Assembly (NCBI RefSeq): GCF_030704685.1
Contig: NZ_JAUZDX010000024.1
Span: forward strand, 1 to 64,000
Length of the DNA: 64,000 nt
Direction of reading: 5' to 3'
Origin: Acidovorax sp. A1169
GTDB lineage: Bacteria; Pseudomonadota; Gammaproteobacteria; Burkholderiales; Burkholderiaceae_C
The notes under the pieces are model-generated. The model saw only the letters and a program-made list of their open reading frames with translations, searched no databases and was not told the DNA's origin. Each line of letters opens with the position of its first letter. Positions within the stretch are counted from its first letter, which is position 1. Positions 48,422 to 55,437 of this stretch are shown here, piece by piece. The translations under genes were made by a program, and so were the position numbers.

Positions 48422-49138
48422 ATGAGAAAGCTACCCCGTGTTCTGATCGTCGAAGACGAACCTGCGATCGCCGAGCTGATCGCGGTCAACCTGCGGCACA
48501 ACGGATTCCAGCCCTTCTGGGCCGAAGATGGCGAGTCGGCCCAGCGCGAGCTCGATGCCGTGCTGCCCGACGTCATCCTGCTCGACTGGATGCTGCCTGG
48601 CCAGAGTGGCCTGTCGCTGGCGCGCAAGTGGCGTGCCGATGCGCGCACCAAGCCCATCCCCATCCTCATGCTCACGGCCCGCGGCGACGAGCCGGACAAG
48701 GTGGCGGGCCTGGACGCCGGTGCCGACGACTACATCACCAAGCCGTTCTCCACGCAGGAACTGCTGGCGCGCATCCGTGCCGTGCTGCGCCGCCGCGCGC
48801 CCGAGCAGGTCAGCGACAGCGTGACCATCGGCGAATTGGCGCTGGATGCGGGCACCTACCGGGTAACGTTTCAGGGCCAACAGCTCAAGGTCGGCCCCAC
48901 CGAGTTCAAGTTGCTGCATTACCTCATGAAGCATGCCGAGCGCGTTCACAGCCGCTCGCAGCTGCTGGACAAGGTCTGGGGCGACCATGTCTTCATCGAA
49001 GAGCGTACAGTGGACGTGCACGTCAAGCGCCTGCGCGAAGCGCTGGGCGCCGCATCGGTGATGGTGGAAACGGTGCGCGGTGCCGGCTACCGGCTCACGG
49101 CGCAATCGCAACCCCAGGTGCAGCAGCTGCAAGCCTGA
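48422..49138 (+). CDS. phoB: Phosphate response regulator PhoB
   Basis: The 238-aa OmpR-family regulator has a receiver domain with acidic pocket EDEPAI, phospho-acceptor Asp in ILLDWMLPG (near residue 56) and conserved Lys in ITKPFS. The C-terminal winged helix (about 135-230) includes LLDKVWGDHVFIEERTVDVH. It is the expected ligand of the CTGTCAT repeats seen before pstS, ppk and the lipid operon. A hairpin separates it from phoR. Confidence 0.97.
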   Translation: MRKLPRVLIVEDEPAIAELIAVNLRHNGFQPFWAEDGESAQRELDAVLPDVILLDWMLPGQSGLSLARKWRADARTKPIPILMLTARGDEPDKVAGLDAGADDYITKPFSTQELLARIRAVLRRRAPEQVSDSVTIGELALDAGTYRVTFQGQQLKVGPTEFKLLHYLMKHAERVHSRSQLLDKVWGDHVFIEERTVDVHVKRLREALGAASVMVETVRGAGYRLTAQSQPQVQQLQA

Positions 49139-49146
49139 CGGGTCAC

Positions 49147-49174
49147 AGGGCGCCACGGTGGCGCCCTCGGTTTT
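49147..49174 (+). terminator. Hairpin between phoB and phoR
   Basis: A perfect nine-pair stem AGGGCGCCA/TGGCGCCCT (49147-49155 with 49159-49167) is followed after CGG by four T. It begins nine bases after the phoB stop and 50 bases before phoR. It could lower kinase message relative to regulator message. Confidence 0.55.
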
Positions 49175-49196
49175 CTGAGAAGGCTTTGCAATCCGC

Positions 49197-50549
49197 ATGC
49201 TCTGGCGATTCACGTATTTTCTGCTCTGGCAAATCGCCGGTGGCGGACTCGGTTGGTGGCAGGGTGGTCCCTGGGGGGCGGCCCTGGGAGCAGCGATAGC
49301 GGCCTGGGCCTGGTTCGTGTGGGACCTGCTGCGCGGCGCGCGCGTGCTGCACTGGCTGCGCACGGGCGACCTGTCGAACGCGCCGGTCATGCGCGGCATG
49401 TGGGGCGAGGCAGCCGACCGGTCGCGGCGCCTGCTGCGCCTGCAGGCCCAGGAGGTGCAGAGCAGCCAGAACCGCCTGCAGGAGATACTGGCCGCGCTGC
49501 AGGCCACGCCCAACGGTGTGGTGCTGCTGGATGCGCAGGGCCACATCGAGTGGTGCAACCAGATGGCGGCCAGCCAGTTCGGCTTCGACGCGCAGCGCGA
49601 TGTCATGCAGTCGATCGGCAACCTGGTGCGCGATCCCGATTTCACCGCCTACTACACCACCCAGGATTTCACGCACGATGTGGTGCTGGAAGGGCGCTTC
49701 AGCACCTCGTCGCGCCCGGTGCGCATCTCGGTGCAGCTGCACCCCTATGGCGACGGCCGCACGCTGCTGCTGTCGCGCGATGTGACGGCGCTGGAGCAGG
49801 CCGAGGCCATGCGCCGTGACTTCGTGGCCAACGTTTCGCACGAGATCCGCACGCCGCTCACGGTGCTCATGGGTTTTGTCGAGACGCTGCAGACCCTGCC
49901 GCTGGCGCAGGACGAGCGCGCCCGCTACCTGGGCATGATGTCCCAGCAGGCCGCACGCATGCAGAGCGTGGTGCAGGACCTGCTCACGCTGTCCCGGCTG
50001 GAGGGCAGCCCGCCGCCCGGCATGGCCGAGTGGATGCCCGTGCAGGGCCTGGTGCAGCGCTGCGAAGAGGAAAGCCGTGCCCTGTCGGCCCTGCTCACGC
50101 AGACCCAGCAGCGCCACCACACGCTCATCTTCCCATCGGCGCAGGAGCTGCGGGCCCAGGGAGATATCGCCGGTGTGCCGGCGGAACTGCAGAGCGCGCT
50201 GTCCAACATCATCAACAACGCCGTGCGCTACACGCCTGCAGGCGGCACGATCACGGTGAGCTGGGTGCGCAAGGACGATGGCTCGGCCGCGTTCTCGGTC
50301 AAGGACACGGGCCCGGGCATCGCGCCCGAGCACATTCCGCGGCTGACCGAGCGCTTTTACCGGGTGGACCGCAGCCGCTCGCGCGAAACCGGTGGCACGG
50401 GCCTGGGCCTGGCCATCGTCAAGCATGTGCTGCAGCGCCATGGCGCTACGCTGAGCATCCAGAGTGCCCTGGGCAAGGGCTCGACCTTCTGCGTCACCTT
50501 TCCGGTCAGCCGGCTGCGCGCGCCAGTGCCGCAGGCGCTGGCCGCCTGA
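49197..50549 (+). CDS. phoR: Phosphate regulon sensor kinase PhoR
   Basis: The 450-aa kinase has one or two N-terminal membrane segments (residues 1-45) and a PAS domain (about 100-200). The HisKA phospho-acceptor is in NVSHEIRTPLT near residue 215. An ATPase domain carries NIINNAVRYTP, DTGPGI and TGLGLAIVKH. Lack of a periplasmic loop is typical, since phosphate is sensed through PstSCAB and PhoU. Its 3' end overlaps the convergent MATE gene by 44 bases. Confidence 0.96.
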   Translation: MLWRFTYFLLWQIAGGGLGWWQGGPWGAALGAAIAAWAWFVWDLLRGARVLHWLRTGDLSNAPVMRGMWGEAADRSRRLLRLQAQEVQSSQNRLQEILAALQATPNGVVLLDAQGHIEWCNQMAASQFGFDAQRDVMQSIGNLVRDPDFTAYYTTQDFTHDVVLEGRFSTSSRPVRISVQLHPYGDGRTLLLSRDVTALEQAEAMRRDFVANVSHEIRTPLTVLMGFVETLQTLPLAQDERARYLGMMSQQAARMQSVVQDLLTLSRLEGSPPPGMAEWMPVQGLVQRCEEESRALSALLTQTQQRHHTLIFPSAQELRAQGDIAGVPAELQSALSNIINNAVRYTPAGGTITVSWVRKDDGSAAFSVKDTGPGIAPEHIPRLTERFYRVDRSRSRETGGTGLGLAIVKHVLQRHGATLSIQSALGKGSTFCVTFPVSRLRAPVPQALAA

Positions 50550-51870
50550 TCGCGCGCCAGAGCATGGCGGCGAACAGGGCGGCCGTCACGGCCAGGGCTG
50601 CGGCGCTGGCGGCCCAGAAGGTGGCCGGCGTGGCCACCGCGCTCCAGGGCCCCAGGCCCTGGTAGGCCAGCAGGTAGCCGCCGCCCAGGCCGGCGCCCCA
50701 CAGCAGCGTGCAGTACACCACCAGCGGCGCCACCGTGATACGGTAGCAGCGCAGCACGAACACGCACAGGGTCTGCAGCGCGTCGGCCACATGGTAGGCG
50801 GCCACCCAGGCCAGCAGCCCGCCCGTCACCGCCACCACCTGCGCGTTTGATGAGTACAGCGCACCCAGGTGGTTGCGCGCCAGGAACATCAGGGCAGCCA
50901 GGCCCAGGCCGATGGCGCAGGCCAGGCGCACGCCCAGCAGTGCCACCTGGCGTGCGCGCTGCGGCTCGCCTGCGCCCAGCCAGTAGCTCACGCGCGCACT
51001 GGTGGCAATGGACAGCGACAGCGGCACCATGTACAGCACGGCTGCGAGGTTGGACGCGATCTGGTGCGCGGCCGAGGCCACCGTGCCCTGGCGCGCGATG
51101 AACAGGGCCATCAGCGTGAACGAGGTCACCTCCACCATCACCGCCAGGCCCGCCGGCACGCCCAGGCGTGCAAAGCCGGCGATGGTGGGCCAGTGCGGGC
51201 GCTCCAGCGGCTTCCAAAGGGCCAGCGGCTGGTACAGCGACTGGGTGCGCAGCAGCCAGACCGCCAGCGCGAGCATGCTGCAGTTGACCACCAGCGTGGC
51301 CCAGGCGCAGCCCACGGCGCCCTGCGCGGGCAGGCCCGCGCCGCCAAAGGTGAACCAGATGGACAGCGGCACCTTGATGAACAGCGAGCCCACCTGCAGC
51401 CAGGTGACCAGCTGCGGGCGCCCGAGGGCCTGGTTGAGCGTGCTGTAGATGCGAAACAGCAGGGCTGGCGGCAGTGCCAGCGCGAGCACGGCCAGGTAAT
51501 TTTCGACCTCGTTGCGCAGCGCATCGGGCACCTCGGTCCAGCGCAGCACGGCGCCGGGCGAGAGCAGCACCGCCATGCCCAGGGCGCTGGCCACGGCACA
51601 CAGGTACAGCGACTGGCGCAGCGAGGCGCCCAGCTGTTGCCGGTGCCCTGCGCCGCGCTGCTCGGCCCATACCGGCAGCAGGGCGCTGAGCACCCCGATC
51701 AGCGCCACGTAGACGCTGATGAAGATGGCCGAGCCCACCGACAGCGCGGCCAGCGAGGCCTCGCTGTAGCGGCCCGCGACGATGGTGTCGGCGACGCCGA
51801 AGGCCATGACGGCCAGTTGCCCGGCCAGCACCGTCACGGCGTGGCGGGAAATGGTCGACAGCTCGCGCAT
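50506..51870 (-). CDS. MATE-family efflux transporter
   Basis: The 454-aa protein has about twelve hydrophobic segments in two homologous halves of the MATE fold. The N-terminal half begins with VLAGQLAVMAFGVADTIVAG, a typical MATE start. It exports drugs or metabolites with sodium or protons; substrate unknown. Its ATG overlaps the stop of the upstream ArnT-like gene by one base, so the two are co-translated. A role in moving a lipid-linked or glycosylated product is possible but unproven. Confidence 0.87.
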   Translation of the reverse strand: MRELSTISRHAVTVLAGQLAVMAFGVADTIVAGRYSEASLAALSVGSAIFISVYVALIGVLSALLPVWAEQRGAGHRQQLGASLRQSLYLCAVASALGMAVLLSPGAVLRWTEVPDALRNEVENYLAVLALALPPALLFRIYSTLNQALGRPQLVTWLQVGSLFIKVPLSIWFTFGGAGLPAQGAVGCAWATLVVNCSMLALAVWLLRTQSLYQPLALWKPLERPHWPTIAGFARLGVPAGLAVMVEVTSFTLMALFIARQGTVASAAHQIASNLAAVLYMVPLSLSIATSARVSYWLGAGEPQRARQVALLGVRLACAIGLGLAALMFLARNHLGALYSSNAQVVAVTGGLLAWVAAYHVADALQTLCVFVLRCYRITVAPLVVYCTLLWGAGLGGGYLLAYQGLGPWSAVATPATFWAASAAALAVTAALFAAMLWRAIRRPAPAALARAAG

Positions 51871-53579
51871 CAGTTGTTGGTTTCGGTTTCGATGCGCCGG
51901 AACACGAGCAGAAAATCGGTCTTGTCCGTGGGGCGTGCCAGGGTGGCTACGCGCTCCCATTGCAGCCCGTCCACCGCGGATGCGGGTGCGGGCCAGGAAG
52001 CGATGTCCGAGACCAGCCACGCGCAACCGGTCACCGCGAGGCTGGCCGGGTGCAGCGTGAAGCCGGCGTGGTACTGCAGGGCGGCCACCTGGGCGCGGCT
52101 CAGGCCCACAGTCTGCACGCAGCCCGGGTTCTCGCCCACGACGGCGTTGATGGCTCGCATCTGCGGCACGTAGCTGCGCGCGAAGTCCAGCAGCGGTAGC
52201 CACAGGCTCATGAGCAGCAGCCAGCTCAGCGCGGCGCCGCTGGCGGGCAGTACCAGGCTCTTCCAGATCGGGGCGCGGTTGCGCGAGGCGCGCCACCACA
52301 CCAGCGCGCACCAGCCCACCGAGGCCGCCAGCGCCACCACCAGGGCCAGCAGCGAAAACTCGGGCACGAAACCGGGCGCCAGCTTGGCCACGTTGGCCGC
52401 CGGCTTGGCGGGCACGCCGGTCTGCATGGCGATCCAGATCACCCAGATGGCCAGCGCCGAGACGCTGAAGAAGATCAGCGTGAACCAGTCGATCAGCGCG
52501 CCCATGCTGCGGCTGAGGGTGGGCAGGGCAAACGCCGCCAGCGCTGCCAGCGCGGGCAGGCCCAGCAGCAGCGCGCGGTCGGCCGGCTGGGTGGTGACGG
52601 TGGCGCCTATGGAGATGGCCGTGAACCACAGCGGCAGCAGCAGGTGGCGGTGCCACTGGCGGCTGGCGATCTGCTTGCGCCAGCGCCACAGCGTCCACAG
52701 TGCCAGGGGCCAGGCGGGCCAGCCGAACCAGACCAGGAGGCGTGCCAGGCTGGCCCATTCCTTGCCGCCCCCCTCCGTGCCCACGATGCGCCAGCGCCAC
52801 AGGTCGAGCTGCCAGGCCAGCGCGGCGGCGGCCACGATGACCAGCGCCGTGGCCACCGCCCAGGACTTGCACTGGCGCTCGTCCTTGTCGGGCAGGCGCA
52901 AGGCCAGCAGCACGCCGCTGGCACCCAGCAGCACCGTGAGCGCAGGCGCCCCGGCCAGCGTGAGGCCGAAGGCGCCCACCAGCATGGCGCCCAGCGCCTT
53001 GCCGGCGTGGTAGGGAAGCGCAGCAAAGGCGAAGAACAGGAAGGAGGTGCAACTGAGCTGCACCAGGTAGCTGGTCACCTCGTGCGAGAGCTGGGCAAGG
53101 CCCAGGCAGGCGATCAGCGCCAGCAGGGCGCCATCGGCAATGGCACGCGCGTAGTCGAGCGGGGTGGCCTCGCCGCCGAAGGCAAAGGCCACGGGCTGGG
53201 CACCCGGGCTGCGCGCCAGGTAGTACACGCCATACCAGGTAGCCATGAGCGTGAGCGCCAGCAGGGCGGCAAACGGAAGGCGCACCGCCATCTCGGGCGA
53301 CAGCCAGGAAGGCGCCCACTGGATGGCCAGCGCCCCGAGCCAGTAGGGCAGCAGGCCTTCGGTTTCGGGCGCCATGCCGCCCAGCAGCGGGTTGAGCCAG
53401 CTGGTGCGCCCTTGCGCCAGCTCCAGCATGTAGCCATAGGCAGTGATGTCGGCGCTCTTCCAGGGTGCGCGCCCCACGAAGCCGGGGACCACGTAGGCAA
53501 TGCACAGCAGCATCAGGGCCCAGCGCGGCAGCGGCCGCACGGCATTCTGGGTAACGATGGCTGGGGTCGGTGGATTCAC
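51870..53579 (-). CDS. ArnT-like GT-C glycosyltransferase
   Basis: The 569-aa polytopic membrane protein resembles 4-amino-4-deoxy-arabinose transferase and PMT-type GT-C enzymes. The first membrane segment is followed by a loop with W-K-S-A-D and E-T-E-G-LLPYWLG, the acidic motif region of this superfamily. About a dozen further hydrophobic segments precede a soluble periplasmic tail (after residue 470). Donor and acceptor are not determinable; no arnABC genes are present. It overlaps the MATE gene. Confidence 0.75.
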   Translation of the reverse strand: MNPPTPAIVTQNAVRPLPRWALMLLCIAYVVPGFVGRAPWKSADITAYGYMLELAQGRTSWLNPLLGGMAPETEGLLPYWLGALAIQWAPSWLSPEMAVRLPFAALLALTLMATWYGVYYLARSPGAQPVAFAFGGEATPLDYARAIADGALLALIACLGLAQLSHEVTSYLVQLSCTSFLFFAFAALPYHAGKALGAMLVGAFGLTLAGAPALTVLLGASGVLLALRLPDKDERQCKSWAVATALVIVAAAALAWQLDLWRWRIVGTEGGGKEWASLARLLVWFGWPAWPLALWTLWRWRKQIASRQWHRHLLLPLWFTAISIGATVTTQPADRALLLGLPALAALAAFALPTLSRSMGALIDWFTLIFFSVSALAIWVIWIAMQTGVPAKPAANVAKLAPGFVPEFSLLALVVALAASVGWCALVWWRASRNRAPIWKSLVLPASGAALSWLLLMSLWLPLLDFARSYVPQMRAINAVVGENPGCVQTVGLSRAQVAALQYHAGFTLHPASLAVTGCAWLVSDIASWPAPASAVDGLQWERVATLARPTDKTDFLLVFRRIETETNN

Positions 53580-53701
53580 GCGGTGGTCAGTGGCTTTGGG
53601 GAGCCGCCAAGAATAAGGGATAAGCGCCCGGGTTCCGTCAGCAGGCTTTGGTGGTCAGGGTAAATCTGGTAACCCCCGTCACAGTGCACGTCGCGCCCAA
53701 G

Positions 53702-53732
53702 AAAAAAGGCAGCACGGTTGCCCGGGCTGCCT
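53702..53732 (-). terminator. Terminator of rpmE2
   Basis: On the minus strand AGGCAGC/GCTGCCT (53726-53732 with 53707-53713), a 12-base loop, then six T (complement of 53702-53707). It lies 20 bases past the L31 stop codon. Confidence 0.85.
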
Positions 53733-53752
53733 CTTGGCGCATTGCGTGCAGA

Positions 53753-54037
53753 TTACTTGTCGGCAGCAGCAGGCGCAGCGCTCGTCGAAGTGGTCTTGCC
53801 GAAACGGTTGCGGAAACGTTCCACGCGGCCACCCATGTTGTCCACGGACTTTTGCGTGCCCGTGTAGAAGGGGTGCGATTCGCTGGAGGTGTCGAGCTTG
53901 AACAGCGGCAGTTCACGGCCGTCTTCAGTCTTGCCCATTTCCTTGGTGTTCACGCACGAGCGGGTGACGAACTTGAAACCGTTGGACAGGTCCACGAACA
54001 GAACTTCGCGGTAGTTGGGGTGAATGCCTTCTTTCAT
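53753..54037 (-). CDS. rpmE2: 50S ribosomal protein L31 type B
   Basis: The 94-aa protein matches type B L31 (MKEGIHPNYREVLFVD at the start, HPFYTGTQKSVDN near residue 50). It lacks the CXXC pair of zinc-binding L31, and the only cysteine is in TRSCVNT. Type B paralogues replace the zinc form under zinc shortage in other bacteria. ATG 54037 has AAGGA eight bases upstream. Confidence 0.95.
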   Translation of the reverse strand: MKEGIHPNYREVLFVDLSNGFKFVTRSCVNTKEMGKTEDGRELPLFKLDTSSESHPFYTGTQKSVDNMGGRVERFRNRFGKTTSTSAAPAAADK

Positions 54038-54131
54038 GATCAATCCTTGTCAAGTGCGGGAGCCGTGCTGGACCCGGAGCAACCTTTGCGCCGTGGAGCA
54101 TCCAGCGTACTTTCCGCAGAAAAAGCCCTCC

Positions 54132-54159
54132 ATTATAACCCGAGTGCCCCAACTTCCAA
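54132..54159 (-). promoter_or_regulatory. Promoter of rpmE2
   Basis: On the minus strand TTGGAA (54154-54159), a 16-base spacer and a perfect TATAAT (54132-54137). Transcription would begin near 54125, giving a leader of nearly 90 bases. The promoter starts immediately beyond the stop of the citrate-synthase-like gene. I do not see a clear Zur palindrome. Confidence 0.7.
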
Positions 54160-54161
54160 AC

Positions 54162-55340
54162 TCAGGGCCGTGGGCCCGTGTAGGCAGCGCGAGGGCGTAT
54201 CAGGCCGTCGCCGCTGCGCTGCTCCAGCGCGTGCGCGATCCAGCCCAGGGATCGGCCCAGGGCAAACAGCCCGTAGGCGGCACCCTGCGGCAGGGCCAGG
54301 TGGCGGCGCACGGCGACCAGCGCAAAGTCCAGCGACGGGGGTTGGCCCACCAGGGCCTGGGCTTCGCTGATCCAGGGCGCCCATGTGGGCCGCAGGGGCA
54401 GGATGCGCGCCAGCAGCAGCCGCGCGCGCACGTCGCCCTCGGGGTACAGGTGGTGGCCAAAGCCGGGCAGGGCCTCGCCGCGGGCCAGCCGCTGGTGCAG
54501 GCCTGCGGCGGGCGAAGAATCGCCCAACTCGTCCCATAGGGCCTCCACCCGGGCCGTGGCTCCGCCGTGGCGTGCGCCGGTCAGTGCCGCCAGCCCGCCC
54601 ACCACGGCCGCGCGCAGGCTGGCCCCGGTGGAGGCCACGCAGCGCGCAGTGAAGCTGGAGGCATTGAGCTCGTGGTCGGCACACAGCACCAGCGCCATGC
54701 GCACCAGATCAGCGCCTTCGCCATCGAGCTGCCAGGCTCTGGCGCATTGCAGGTGGAGGGGGTCGGCGTTGGGCGCCGTGCCCAGCAGGCAGGCGGCCAG
54801 CAGGCGCACCAGCGCACCGCAGCCTTCGGCCAGTCGCTCGGGTGTGGCCTGCCACTGGGCGGTGGGGGCGTCTTCGGAGGCCAGGGTGAACAGGGGCAGC
54901 AGCGATTCTTCGGGCCGCTGGCGGGCCATGTGGGCCTGCACGGGCGCCAGCACGGCAGGGGAGGTCGGTGCCACGGGGCCAAAGGCGACGGATTGCGCGC
55001 ACTGCCAGAGCCGGGTGGCCACGGCCTCCACGCTGCTGGCCTGCGCCAGGCCTTCGATGCTGGCACCGCGCAGGTACAGCCGGCCATCCTCGATCAAGGT
55101 GATGGCCGATTCCAGCACCGGCAGCCCCCAGCTCAAGGTGGCCTTGGCCACCTCGCGCGGCTTGCGTCCGCGCTTGCGCTGGCCCGCCAGCATGTCCACG
55201 TCGGCCAGCGCATAGCGGCTTTCGCGCGGCGCGGGGCCGGGGTGGGCATGCAGCATGCCCCGGCTCACGTAGGCGTACAGCGTGGCGCGCGAGACACCCA
55301 GGCGTTCTGCGGTTTCGGCGGCGGAGAGATAACTGGACAC
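54162..55340 (-). CDS. Helix-turn-helix/citrate synthase fusion protein
   Basis: From GTG 55340 (or TTG 55352) the protein has about 392 aa. The first 35 residues are a MerR/excisionase-type helix-turn-helix (SAAETAERLGVSRATLYAYV). The rest is a citrate synthase fold with catalytic residues apparently kept: histidine in DHELNASS, histidine in ARHGGA, and GFGHHLYPEGDVRAR with the aspartate. Ordinary citrate synthase has no DNA-binding head. I infer a regulator that binds acyl-CoA or oxaloacetate-like ligands, or an enzyme that also controls its own locus. It faces a CoA-transferase gene across a short AT-rich promoter region. Confidence 0.82.
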   Translation of the reverse strand: MSSYLSAAETAERLGVSRATLYAYVSRGMLHAHPGPAPRESRYALADVDMLAGQRKRGRKPREVAKATLSWGLPVLESAITLIEDGRLYLRGASIEGLAQASSVEAVATRLWQCAQSVAFGPVAPTSPAVLAPVQAHMARQRPEESLLPLFTLASEDAPTAQWQATPERLAEGCGALVRLLAACLLGTAPNADPLHLQCARAWQLDGEGADLVRMALVLCADHELNASSFTARCVASTGASLRAAVVGGLAALTGARHGGATARVEALWDELGDSSPAAGLHQRLARGEALPGFGHHLYPEGDVRARLLLARILPLRPTWAPWISEAQALVGQPPSLDFALVAVRRHLALPQGAAYGLFALGRSLGWIAHALEQRSGDGLIRPRAAYTGPRP

Positions 55341-55362
55341 GGCGTATTGCAAAAAAATGATG

Positions 55363-55409
55363 TTGAAAATATATATCAATATTGACAATAAGTGGTGCCA
55401 ACCTATTCT
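55363..55409 (+). promoter_or_regulatory. Promoter and dyads between HTH-citrate synthase and CoA-transferase genes
   Basis: TTGACA (55382-55387), 16 bases and TATTCT (55404-55409) form a promoter toward the CoA-transferase. A perfect ten-base palindrome TCAATATTGA (55376-55385) overlaps the -35. An inverted repeat TTGA-N9-TCAA (55363-55379) adjoins it. The AT-rich sequence stands out from its surroundings and suits an operator for the divergent HTH protein. Confidence 0.55.
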
Positions 55410-55437
55410 GGGAAGCTCTTTCAAGGAGGTTTTCCTT

